A DNA stretch of 43,043 bases from Lachnospiraceae bacterium (lineage in GTDB: Bacteria > Bacillota > Clostridia > Lachnospirales > Lachnospiraceae), in contig JAISSU010000012.1 in assembly GCA_031272985.1 (NCBI GenBank), forward strand, positions 1-43,043, given 5' to 3'. Below are positions 26,315-34,636 of this stretch, one piece after another. Position 1 is the stretch's first letter, and every line of letters begins with the position of its first letter. Under the pieces are notes generated by a model. The model saw nothing but the letters and a program-made list of their open reading frames with translations. It had not been told where the DNA came from and made no database searches. The translations under genes were made by a program, and so were the position numbers.

Positions 26315-27325
26315 ATGCGAAATAACAAAAAACTTGCCGTCGGAATTTCAGCGGTACTTGCGTTTGTTTTAATTGTGTCTGCGACCTATGCGTGGTTCAC
26401 CGCCAATGACAGTGTAAGAAACCGTCTGGAAAGTACCCTGATTACTGATGGCTCCACACGAATCGTCGAAGTTTTTACGCCGCCTTCGGATTGGAAGCCG
26501 GGTCAGGAGGTTACAAAGGAGGTCAGTGTCGCAAATGACGGCTCGGGGCCGATACTGGTTAGGGCTTCGTTTGAGGAAATCATGAGGCAGCTAAAACTTC
26601 CCGTAAAGGATTTCACCGCAGCAGCGAGCGGCTCGCAGGTTCCGCAGCTCTTTAATGCGGCCGCATATCTGTCCTGGGCTGATTTGGCAGGTCTTACGCC
26701 TGTCGGACTTCCTTCTGATGTTAAGGTGAAGATGAAGAAGGTAACTGACGCACAGGGACGTGATACTTATTCATTCGTGCCGCTTTGCGAAATCAAAACC
26801 GGCACCTATACAGGAAAATACCAGAGAATCACAGCTGACTTTAAAATCGACGGAACTAATCTCAATGTAAGCAATGTAAAATATTGGGCATATGAAGGCT
26901 TCGTCGATTCTGAAAGTGCGTGGGCGGATTTTGCCAACCCGACAACGGGTGCGGCCCCCACACCCCGTCAGCCGGCGGAAATCGATCATCCTGCCACTGA
27001 TGCAGGCAAAAAAATTACTTTTGTTTACGCAGATAAAACAAATATCATTGCCGCAGCACCTGTAGCCGGAAAATGGTGGTACAACAAAACCGACGGATTC
27101 TTTTATTACATCGGAAAGCTTGATTCAGGCACAATGAGCCCCGAGCTGTTAAGCAAACTTAAACTCGCGCAGGATGCGGGAGAGGCCTATTCCGGAATGA
27201 GCTTTGATTTGATAGTAAATTTAGAGGCAATCCAGAACACCGAAGCCGCCATTACCGATGCTTCGGGATGGAATCTTGCGGGGAATACAACACTTATTAA
27301 CGCACTTAAACCGTTCTTACAATAA
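26315..27325 (+). CDS. SipW-type surface protein (CalY/TasA/BsaA-like)
   Basis: Exported protein of 336 aa with a long signal segment ending VSATYAWFTANDSVRNRLES, the pattern typical of SipW-dependent matrix proteins (TasA, CalY, BsaA). The mature part has SVANDGSGPILVRASFEE, close to the immunoglobulin-like core of that family, and lacks an LPXTG anchor. AAGGAG precedes the ATG. It lies between the C1 protease and the VWA protein, suggesting a shared surface or matrix role. No SipW peptidase gene is in the window. Confidence 0.75.
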   Translation: MRNNKKLAVGISAVLAFVLIVSATYAWFTANDSVRNRLESTLITDGSTRIVEVFTPPSDWKPGQEVTKEVSVANDGSGPILVRASFEEIMRQLKLPVKDFTAAASGSQVPQLFNAAAYLSWADLAGLTPVGLPSDVKVKMKKVTDAQGRDTYSFVPLCEIKTGTYTGKYQRITADFKIDGTNLNVSNVKYWAYEGFVDSESAWADFANPTTGAAPTPRQPAEIDHPATDAGKKITFVYADKTNIIAAAPVAGKWWYNKTDGFFYYIGKLDSGTMSPELLSKLKLAQDAGEAYSGMSFDLIVNLEAIQNTEAAITDASGWNLAGNTTLINALKPFLQ

Positions 27326-27380
27326 TCAAAACTGATTGTCACTCATTTTTTTGGGGCAGCTGCGGGAAAGGAAGGGGTAT

Positions 27381-29021
27381 ATGAAAGTAAAAATAATGAA
27401 AGCAATATTGGCCGCGTTTCTGATCCCGCTGCTGTTTATGGCAAGCATAGGTTCGGGGAAACTATCGGCATTTGCGATAGGGTATGGTTCGTATAAAACA
27501 GCGAGGGTTTTGCCAAATGGTGCCATAGATATCGGCAGCAGGGACAATCCTGTGCCCGTAAATATAGGGGATGTAATTGAATATAATATTAATCTGACGG
27601 TTCCGTCTGCGGCAGTGGGGAAATATGATTTGCTTTTTGTATTGGACTGGTCTTCTTCAATGAAGTCACCATATGTCTCAGGTCCGGTACCCGCGCTGAA
27701 CCTCGCAAAGGAAAGCATATTTGAGTTGTGTCGCAGGACATTTGACTCATATCCGGATAGCAGGATAGCGGTTATGGGGCTTAATTGTAAGGTAAATAAC
27801 ACCAATGATCCGAAATATTTAGTAAAGCAATACAACACGGATTTTGTCGATTCGAGCGGATATGAAACCGTGATTAAAAAGGCATTTTCGACAGGACCTC
27901 TCTATTCCGAAGATGACAATTCGCAGTTTTTGGCCGCCGCAATTGACAAAATGAAGTCTCGTTTCGATAAGAGCCGCACGCCGGTAATAATAGTGATTTC
28001 GGATTTTATGATGGATCAGGATCCGAAAGGTACGTTTTATACTCCTGTACCGAATTATTGGTCTACATGTATGAAGCAAAGAGCCAACGAATATTACAAC
28101 GCTTTTGCGAATGGCTATTTATTGATGGTCAGGGTGCATCATAAGAGCAATCATAAATACTGTACCCCCGATTTTGATAGATATATGCTGGATTATGTTA
28201 TACAGGGGAGGAAAAACTCACATTTTATTAAATTTGATTCCAGTCAGAGCGATAACGACCGCACTGAGCTATTGTGGAAAACTCTGGACGATGCGATGCC
28301 GTCGGTTTATGCGATTACACAGGATAATCTGGCGCCGGGACTGGAATTTATTGATTCGGAGCCCTTAGCGAGTCAGGTATATAAAAATGGAGACGTTACG
28401 ACTTTAATTTGGACAATATCTCATATTACAGTTTCTCAATACAACATAAAAATTCGAGCGCAAGTTAAGGAAAACGGGATTTTCGAGAATTATGCCACGA
28501 CTTTTTTCAATAAAGACAATGCGCCATACAAAACGAATTCCACCTGGCATATGGCTTCGGGCGGGGTTAAAAAGCTGCACCTGAGACAGGAAATACTGGA
28601 AAGGGGAAGGAGCAGTGTGGAGTTGCCTAATTCTGCATATTTATTACTAAAGAATTATAATACTTTCTATCCTGTAACGGCTGTTTCGGGGGCGCGGGGT
28701 GCATTTATGACACCATTCACTGAGTATAATATTACGATTTCGCCATCGGATTATACACTTTATATTGAACAATTGCTGCCGCAATATTATGAGAACGCGG
28801 GATATTGCGTTACGCAAAGAGGGACAGACCACGACCCGGCGGCGAGGCAAACAGGTACTCCTGCACTTAATTATTCTGTTGTTTCGGAATATTGGGTGAC
28901 TTTATACCTAAGACCGGTCGCCGGGGGTCCGAAAGAATACGAATGGAATAATGAGAGGAATTATTTTGGAAAAATCTATAACTCCTCCCATGCTTTACAT
29001 ACATCTACCCATTCCTTATAA
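27381..29021 (+). CDS. secreted VWA-domain protein
   Basis: Exported 546-aa protein with a signal peptide (about residues 1-31) and a von Willebrand A domain starting near residue 80 (KYDLLFVLDWSSSM), whose DxSxS metal-ion-dependent adhesion motif is present. The region after about 300 resembles surface-adhesin beta domains. No LPXTG or Cna-B tail is seen; the last 15 residues overlap the convergent ybaK-like gene by 46 bases, so the C-terminus may be truncated. The ATG at 27381 follows AAGGAAGGGG; an upstream in-frame start at 27336 is unlikely. It probably acts with the preceding SipW-type protein. Confidence 0.75.
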   Translation: MKVKIMKAILAAFLIPLLFMASIGSGKLSAFAIGYGSYKTARVLPNGAIDIGSRDNPVPVNIGDVIEYNINLTVPSAAVGKYDLLFVLDWSSSMKSPYVSGPVPALNLAKESIFELCRRTFDSYPDSRIAVMGLNCKVNNTNDPKYLVKQYNTDFVDSSGYETVIKKAFSTGPLYSEDDNSQFLAAAIDKMKSRFDKSRTPVIIVISDFMMDQDPKGTFYTPVPNYWSTCMKQRANEYYNAFANGYLLMVRVHHKSNHKYCTPDFDRYMLDYVIQGRKNSHFIKFDSSQSDNDRTELLWKTLDDAMPSVYAITQDNLAPGLEFIDSEPLASQVYKNGDVTTLIWTISHITVSQYNIKIRAQVKENGIFENYATTFFNKDNAPYKTNSTWHMASGGVKKLHLRQEILERGRSSVELPNSAYLLLKNYNTFYPVTAVSGARGAFMTPFTEYNITISPSDYTLYIEQLLPQYYENAGYCVTQRGTDHDPAARQTGTPALNYSVVSEYWVTLYLRPVAGGPKEYEWNNERNYFGKIYNSSHALHTSTHSL

Positions 29022-29452
29022 CCACTGTATTTTTTTAATTCGTCCAGAGTGAGTTTAATCATACTGTTTGAGTCGCCTGCCGCAGGATAAACAATCTCAA
29101 AGCGTCGTAATGATTCGTCTAAGTATACCTCCACGCCGTCTTTGATACCGAATGGGCAAACCCCGCCTATAGCGTGTCCGATATACTCGATTACCTCGAC
29201 CGGTTTAAGCATGGTTGCCTTTGTGTGAAAGCGTGCTTTGAATTTGGCATTGTCGACTTTAGCGTCGCCTGCCGCTACAATGAGTATGGGCGTTCCTTCA
29301 ACCATGAATGTAAGGCTTTTAGCGATTTGTTTCGCCTCGCAGCCAACAGCTAAAGCTGCGGTCTCCACGGTGGCGCAGGTCTCGGAAAGTGTCTGAACTC
29401 TGTCTTCAATACCATAGTTACTGAAATACTTTTTTACATTTTCAACTGACAT
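28976..29452 (-). CDS. ybaK: YbaK/EbsC-family aminoacyl-tRNA deacylase
   Basis: Small cytoplasmic editing protein, 158 aa, predicted to hydrolyse mischarged Cys- or Ala-tRNA(Pro). Family signatures include TVETAALAVGCEAKQIAKSL, the GDAKVDNAKFKARF segment, IGGVCPFG and the C-terminal helix region. It converges on the VWA gene, overlapping 46 bases. A hairpin at 29484-29513 lies just upstream. Confidence 0.9.
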   Translation of the reverse strand: MSVENVKKYFSNYGIEDRVQTLSETCATVETAALAVGCEAKQIAKSLTFMVEGTPILIVAAGDAKVDNAKFKARFHTKATMLKPVEVIEYIGHAIGGVCPFGIKDGVEVYLDESLRRFEIVYPAAGDSNSMIKLTLDELKKYSGYKEWVDVCKAWEEL

Positions 29453-29483
29453 TAAACCAATATCCTTTTCTTTATTAATTCTA

Positions 29484-29513
29484 AATCAGGTCCCGTGTAC
29501 GCGGAACCTGATT
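29484..29513. terminator. inverted repeat between DUF1508 and ybaK-like genes
   Basis: AATCAGGT (29484-29491) and ACCTGATT (29506-29513) flank an inner CCG/CGG pairing. There is no clear T-run on the minus strand; on the plus strand a T-rich stretch follows. It may end the DUF1508 transcript weakly. Confidence 0.4.
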
Positions 29514-29554
29514 ATAGTTTGTAAATGTTTTTATCTGATTACGCAGTCTGAGTA

Positions 29555-29917
29555 TTATTCTTCTACTATGTCGGCTGTCGGTGCGTTTTTAGCTACGCTC
29601 GCCGCACCTTTTTTCGCGCTGTCTTTAGCCTTATAACCTTCCGAAGAAAGGATGATTTCGCCGTTCGTCGCTTTTAAGCGAAAACGATATCCGCCGCCCT
29701 TGTCCTGATAGATTTCGTACTTCGGATTCTTCTTGCTTTCCCCTATGGTCGTATCCTCTACATCAGCGCCTGCGTTTTTCTTAACACTTTCGACTCCCTT
29801 TAGGGCCGCTGCTTTTGAGGAATAAACCTCACTCGTGCCTATTACCTCACCATTTGATGCCAATAAATTAAAAACTGCGCCGCCGTTCTTTGCGCCCTTG
29901 ACTATAAATTTTCCCAT
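29555..29917 (-). CDS. DUF1508 (YegP-like) double-domain protein
   Basis: Small protein of 120 aa with two DUF1508 units: residues about 1-52 (GAVFNLLASNGEVIGTSEVYSSKAAALKGVESVKKNA) and about 60-115 (YRFRLKATNGEIILSSEGYKAKDSAKKGAASVAKNA). The family function is unknown. The start at 29917 follows AAGGAG by 8 bases; a longer frame to 29974 lacks a site. Confidence 0.88.
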   Translation of the reverse strand: MGKFIVKGAKNGGAVFNLLASNGEVIGTSEVYSSKAAALKGVESVKKNAGADVEDTTIGESKKNPKYEIYQDKGGGYRFRLKATNGEIILSSEGYKAKDSAKKGAASVAKNAPTADIVEE

Positions 29918-30060
29918 TTCCGTGCTCCTTTCAGATGAAAGATAAAATAAATGCCCATGCTCCCCATTCCGCAATTATTGAAATAATTATGATTGCCGAC
30001 TGAGTCTTTAGATGATACATAATCATGGTAGCAATCAAGCGAAATATTGTCAAGGAAGAG

Positions 30061-30089
30061 TTGACAAAAACATGAAATCCTGTTACGAT
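30061..30089 (+). promoter_or_regulatory. promoter of the symporter transcript
   Basis: TTGACA (30061-30066), 17-bp spacer, TACGAT (30084-30089). It gives a ~180-base leader that holds the hairpins at 30153-30241. The 360-base gap to the DUF1508 gene contains no other gene. Confidence 0.65.
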
Positions 30090-30152
30090 AGCCTATATTA
30101 TTATTTCAATTTTAAAGGACATAACTGAAGGTTTTAATGTAAAAGCATTGCG

Positions 30153-30217
30153 GCGCGTACCCTGATTACCAGACTCTCATCAAAGCCCGGCACATATCAG
30201 GAGCGCGCTTTATTTTT
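30153..30217 (+). terminator. attenuator-like terminator in the symporter leader
   Basis: GCGCG (30153-30157) and CCTGAT (30161-30166) pair with ATCAGG (30196-30201) and CGCGC (30204-30208), followed by TTTATTTTT. This sits between promoter and gene, so readthrough must be controlled. A second perfect hairpin TTAAAGGG/CCCTTTAA (30221-30241) follows. Confidence 0.6.
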
Positions 30218-30277
30218 CAATTAAAGGGAATAGCCCTTTAACGAATAAAATCCTAATGGAAAAGGAGAGTGACAGTT

Positions 30278-32083
30278 ATGGATCTAAACACAGTAATCAT
30301 TATCGTAATGGCAATCTATCTAGTTTTCATGGTTATTCTGGGGTTCTTTTTTAAGAGCAAGGTCAAGACATTCGATGACTTTATCCTCGGCGGAAAAAGT
30401 ATGCCGTGGTTTGTTATCACAATGACCATGCTCGCGACGCTCGCTAATGCGCAGCAAACGCTCGGTATCGCAGGGAATACGTATCTTTTCGGATTCTCGG
30501 TGATGATTTGGTTTTTCCTTTTTGTCAATATTTTTATTTATCCTATTATTAAACGCCTCGGGACGAGATATCGTGTTTTGAATTTCTCTACCATAGTTGA
30601 TTTAGGAGAGGAACGCTTTAAAGGAAGCGGACGTATGACTATTCTTCTCAGTGTTTATCAGGTGGCTTGGGCAGTATTTTCCACCGGCATCTGCCTCTTT
30701 GGAGGGGCGTTATTGATTGAGACTTTCTTTGGTCTTTCAATGTGGATTTCCCTTATCATTGTGACCATTATCACGGTTGCCTATTGTATAATGGGAGGTC
30801 TTAATGCAGTTGTTTTCACAGATCTGATTCAGTGGATAATTATCGTCGTCGGCACTGCAATCATGATTCCGTTTATGTTTGTAAAATACGGTTCATTTTC
30901 TACTTTCTTCGAAAAAATTCTCGGACCGACGGGATTTACACCTGTTGCCAATACCGCGCTTTGGCCCGGCTTTGCGGATTTGTTTACCGTTCCGCTTCCT
31001 ATGATAGCACTCTTTGCAATGGGTATTGCAGGATCTCTGTGGATTCCGATTGATCTTGGATTCGTACAGAGAATGCTGGCTGCAAAAGACACGAAAAATG
31101 GTCGCAAAGCGGCATTTATGTTCCTTTTGGTCGTGACGATTTGGGCGACTCTTATGGTAGGTTTGGGACTGTATGCGAGAGAGATGTTCCCGGATATTAC
31201 TAATACCGATACTGCGATCATCCTGATTGCAAAGGCTTCTTTACCATCTTTAGGGGTTGCGCTCTTTGTGACCGCGATAGCGGCGGCGGTCATGAGTACG
31301 GTTTCTACTTATTTGAACGCAGGTGCGGCTATTATCGCGAAAAACGTTTACAAGCGTTTCTTCAAAAAAGATGCGTCCGACCGGGAATTAATAAAAGTTT
31401 GCCGTATTTCCATTATTTTCATAGCGCTCGCTGCTTTGGCATTTGCGCCTTTCGTGCGAAACGGAGGTGTGTTTGCGACATCGGTCACGATTCAGATGGT
31501 TATTTGCGCTTCACTTACCCCGATGATTCTCCTTGCGACATTCTGGAAGAGGATGACAGAAAAGGCCGCATTCTGGGGGAGCCTCGTTAGCGGTATATGT
31601 ATGCTTGCTATAGTGTTTAAGGCGGGCGGCGGTTCTGCCGTGTTTACAGGTGCCGGCATCGGTCCCGTACCTGCCATCTTTATAGGTCTCGCAGTATCAA
31701 TAGCTATTTATCTCATTGGGAGCTTTATTACCCCATTTGACCGTTCTAAAATCGGAGATAAATTCCTTGATTATTTTGATGGGAAAGTCGAACTGGAGCG
31801 CACGAAGAATGGCGATTTAATTGTTATTGGCGTCGCCGCCATAATAATAGGAGCGTTTTCAATCTTTAAGATGAATGCCGTAGACAAAACGACATTCCCG
31901 CCCATTTCCGGTATCGGCGGGTACTTAACAGACGGATACTTCCTTTTGGCGGCACTCGCTATGGTCGTAATATGCGGCTATGTCCTGGTAAAAGCAATCG
32001 GCTGGGTAAAGAGCATGAAAGAAGAAGCGGATAAAGCTAAAGAAGAAGAGTCAGGAAAGGTCGAAGAGGCAGCTTCTGAATAA
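30278..32083 (+). CDS. sodium:solute symporter (SSS family)
   Basis: Membrane sodium symporter, 601 aa, with about 13 hydrophobic segments. It has the N-terminal signature FDDFILGGKSMPWFVITMTMLATLANAQQTLG and the SSS core (WIPIDLGFVQRMLAAK, AAVMSTVSTYLNAGAAI). The C-terminal tail is Lys/Glu-rich. Start 30278 follows AAGGAGAG by 8 bases. Substrate cannot be told; candidates include proline, pantothenate and other organic solutes. An attenuator-like leader precedes it and a perfect terminator (32111-32136) ends the transcript. Confidence 0.88.
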   Translation: MDLNTVIIIVMAIYLVFMVILGFFFKSKVKTFDDFILGGKSMPWFVITMTMLATLANAQQTLGIAGNTYLFGFSVMIWFFLFVNIFIYPIIKRLGTRYRVLNFSTIVDLGEERFKGSGRMTILLSVYQVAWAVFSTGICLFGGALLIETFFGLSMWISLIIVTIITVAYCIMGGLNAVVFTDLIQWIIIVVGTAIMIPFMFVKYGSFSTFFEKILGPTGFTPVANTALWPGFADLFTVPLPMIALFAMGIAGSLWIPIDLGFVQRMLAAKDTKNGRKAAFMFLLVVTIWATLMVGLGLYAREMFPDITNTDTAIILIAKASLPSLGVALFVTAIAAAVMSTVSTYLNAGAAIIAKNVYKRFFKKDASDRELIKVCRISIIFIALAALAFAPFVRNGGVFATSVTIQMVICASLTPMILLATFWKRMTEKAAFWGSLVSGICMLAIVFKAGGGSAVFTGAGIGPVPAIFIGLAVSIAIYLIGSFITPFDRSKIGDKFLDYFDGKVELERTKNGDLIVIGVAAIIIGAFSIFKMNAVDKTTFPPISGIGGYLTDGYFLLAALAMVVICGYVLVKAIGWVKSMKEEADKAKEEESGKVEEAASE

Positions 32084-32110
32084 TATTTAAGTAATAATAA
32101 AGATTCATTT

Positions 32111-32136
32111 AAAGGAGGGCATAAAGCCCTCCTTTT
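32111..32136. terminator. terminator of the symporter gene
   Basis: AAAGGAGGGC (32111-32120) and GCCCTCCTTT (32126-32135) form a perfect 10-bp stem with a 5-base loop and a T-run, 25 bases before the end of the convergent zinc-ribbon gene. Confidence 0.85.
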
Positions 32137-32161
32137 AGCATAAAAAACTAATAAAAGATAT

Positions 32162-33322
32162 TTATGGCTTTATCGCGCTTAGAAGCTCTGATATCATCGG
32201 TGCGGCGTCGGCTTTAGCTTCGGCGGCGGTTTTGCCTTCGTGCTTAGTAAATATTGCGACAGCATAATTATAATCAGTTGTCTCAAATATGACAAAGATA
32301 TTATATGCGCCGCCGATTCCCTGCCCGCGATTGGCATAATACGTCACACCGGTTGGCGCGCTGATCCCCTCATCGGAAAGATTTACCTGCATTTTTTTAT
32401 AACCGCCGTTTTCATACATCATTTTTAGGACTTTTACGGCATCCGAAGGGCTCGTGTAGTTTTCCTTTCCGGCATTGCTCGCCTTCGTGTCGCCGAATTT
32501 ACGTCCGTAGGTAGTATGTGAAAGTCCCAAGTCGTCTAAAGCAGAGTTCACCTTACTTAATCCGCCGAATTTTTCGATTAGTTTATTGGCAGAATCATTG
32601 TCCTGCTTAGACATCATGGTATTTGCAAGAGTTGAGTCCAGATCTTTAGCCAAAAGATAGATAGGAGCGTAAAAACCTGAGGCAACGAATTTTTCGCTCG
32701 AACTTCCGACCTTAAATTCTTTTCCGGTATCTAAATCAATTATCGCGACACTTACATTATTTGTAGTCGAATAAGCCGTGATAATTGCCTCTAAATACTC
32801 TTTGTCGACGCTAAATTCCTCTATCTGCTCTTCGACAATTGAAGCGGCAGTCTTCGGGTCGGAAGAATCAGAAGAATCGGAAGAATCAACAGCAAAATCT
32901 TCAGTGATTGAACCTGAATCAATATTATCCGCATTTTCAGTAGAGTCATAAATACTCGGAGTCGTCGTGTCATCAGTTTTTGAGTTCTTTTTATTAACGA
33001 GCAAAATTCCTATAACCAGACCGATGATAACAAAAAGAAGGAAAACCGCGACGGCGATTAGTAGTGTCGGACTTTTTTTGCTGTCAGGAGGATTATTATA
33101 TTGTGCGAAGCCTTGCGGATTATAAACCGGCATTACGGGAGGAGTGACTGGCGCACTTGAAACCTGCAAGACCGAGGTAGAGGCAGGTTCCCCGGTCGCA
33201 GCGGACTCTCCGGCCGCAACAGATACTACGGGCGCAATCGGCGCCTCACCGGTACTCTTCCCGCAGAAAACACAAAATTTATCGCCATCGTCGATTTGCT
33301 TGCCGCAATGTATACAGTACAT
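32162..33322 (-). CDS. zinc-ribbon membrane protein with degenerate beta-lactamase-like domain
   Basis: Predicted membrane-anchored protein of 386 aa. Residues 1-22 form a zinc ribbon (CIHCGK then CVFCGK), then a Pro-rich linker, a hydrophobic segment (about 83-110), an acidic Ser/Asp stretch, and an extracytoplasmic domain (about 165-386) like class A beta-lactamase-related serine enzymes. The active-site motifs are altered: the SxxK position reads SGFY, the SDN box reads QDN, and the KTG region reads NRG. It is therefore probably not a standard serine hydrolase but a sensor or binding module. ATG follows AGGGGGG. Confidence 0.7.
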   Translation of the reverse strand: MYCIHCGKQIDDGDKFCVFCGKSTGEAPIAPVVSVAAGESAATGEPASTSVLQVSSAPVTPPVMPVYNPQGFAQYNNPPDSKKSPTLLIAVAVFLLFVIIGLVIGILLVNKKNSKTDDTTTPSIYDSTENADNIDSGSITEDFAVDSSDSSDSSDPKTAASIVEEQIEEFSVDKEYLEAIITAYSTTNNVSVAIIDLDTGKEFKVGSSSEKFVASGFYAPIYLLAKDLDSTLANTMMSKQDNDSANKLIEKFGGLSKVNSALDDLGLSHTTYGRKFGDTKASNAGKENYTSPSDAVKVLKMMYENGGYKKMQVNLSDEGISAPTGVTYYANRGQGIGGAYNIFVIFETTDYNYAVAIFTKHEGKTAAEAKADAAPMISELLSAIKP

Positions 33323-33430
33323 AAAAAGCCCCCCTGCATGATAAACTCAAGTTATTAATAGTATTTTACCCGCAGGGAGGATAATAATCAATATAGAATT
33401 GCACTTAAAAACGTGTAAATAGACCCTTGA

Positions 33431-33637
33431 AAACCTCTCGTGCTAAAGGGCGCGAGACAGGTTGGCAAAACATGGATTATGAACGAATTCGCAAGGCAGT
33501 ATTACTCGGATTCAGTTTATATTAGTTTCGACAAAGACGCTGGGGCAGTCAGCATATTTAACGATACGAAAGACCCGAAGTCGATTTTGGAAAGAATAAG
33601 CCTAATCAGGGGAAGATTATATCGCTGCTTTTCATGA
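33431..33637 (+). pseudogene. remnant of a DUF4143-type AAA ATPase
   Basis: This fills most of the 321-base gap between two minus-strand genes. After a stop at 33428, an open frame reads KPLVLKGARQVGKTWIMNEF with an intact Walker A, as in DUF4143 ATPases, then ends at 33637 after about 68 residues; the family is about 400 aa. Both ends are missing. Confidence 0.65.
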
Positions 33638-33643
33638 TTTGAT

Positions 33644-34561
33644 CTAATCTAAGAGCTCAAATTTCGCTTCCGTAACCGGTCGCAATTCTATATACCCGCG
33701 CCAGCCTTCGGGGTTTAACTGCATTCGCGGTGCATCTTTGGGAGCCCATTCATATCCGTAAACTTTTGGATTGAAGATGTCGATTTTCTCCATACATCCG
33801 AGCACAGCCGTTTCGAAGTCCTCATCATTATACGGTTCGCCCTGAAATATCATCAGTTTACAAGGCTTAAGGTCAATGAGGTCAAAGCCGGAGGGGATTT
33901 CCCCCGAATAATCCGCCGGCAATTCTACGCCGTGTGCATAAATTCCTGTTCCCCCAGGGCGCATATTCTCCGGCAGCCAAAGTCCGACAGGTTCATAGAG
34001 TGCCTCTTTGATTTCCGTTAAGGCATCCCAAACGGTAGAGTTGTTTTGTGCTCCGCAGCCGACCTCCGCGACATATGAAAAGTAGTCATCGGCAGCCTTG
34101 CTTAGTTTTAGTAATAATTTTCTCGCCGGTCTCTCGACGATTTGGGTAAAAATAGCGATTGTGTTCATGTTCTGATCCTCCGATTCTGTTATTTGGGAGT
34201 TAAGAGTCCGGTTAACCAAGGAAGCGCATTTCGGAAACCCTGTCGCCGAATACTTCTTTGGGGATACCCCGAAACAGTTCGTGAATGCTCGGGTAAATCC
34301 CTCGTGGCTGTCAAAAGCAAAGTCAAGAGCAACATCCAAGACTTTCTTTTTCTCTCGGCGAAGAGTGTGCGCAGAAGCAATCAGACGCTGCCTTCGGATG
34401 TATTCAAACGGAGACAGATTCGTTTCTTTTTTAAAAATCCTTGCCGCGTGATATTGCGAATAGCCCGCCGCGTTTGCGATATCCCGAGCTGTTATGGGCA
34501 CCTGCAGATGCCCTGCAATATACTGCTTCATGCGATTAACTGCTTCTACGTTTTGATTCAC
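33644..34561 (-). CDS. AraC-family regulator with GyrI-like effector domain
   Basis: Transcription factor of 305 aa. The N-terminal AraC region (about 8-108) has two helix-turn-helix motifs (ARDIANAAGYSQYHAARIFK and VLDVALDFAFDSHEGFTRAF). The rest (about 130-305) is a GyrI-like ligand domain (FSYVAEVGCG, YAHGVELPAD, WAPKDAPRMQLNPEGW) that in relatives binds amphipathic small molecules. The ATG at 34561 is followed upstream by AGGAGGTG. Target unknown; the ABC exporter at 38.2 kb is a possible but distant one. Confidence 0.88.
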   Translation of the reverse strand: MNQNVEAVNRMKQYIAGHLQVPITARDIANAAGYSQYHAARIFKKETNLSPFEYIRRQRLIASAHTLRREKKKVLDVALDFAFDSHEGFTRAFTNCFGVSPKKYSATGFPKCASLVNRTLNSQITESEDQNMNTIAIFTQIVERPARKLLLKLSKAADDYFSYVAEVGCGAQNNSTVWDALTEIKEALYEPVGLWLPENMRPGGTGIYAHGVELPADYSGEIPSGFDLIDLKPCKLMIFQGEPYNDEDFETAVLGCMEKIDIFNPKVYGYEWAPKDAPRMQLNPEGWRGYIELRPVTEAKFELLD

Positions 34562-34636
34562 CGTTTTCTCACCTCCTGCGAATAAAATAACAATAATCGG
34601 AGGGAATTTCTTGACCTTGCGTGCTGCAAATCGCCT

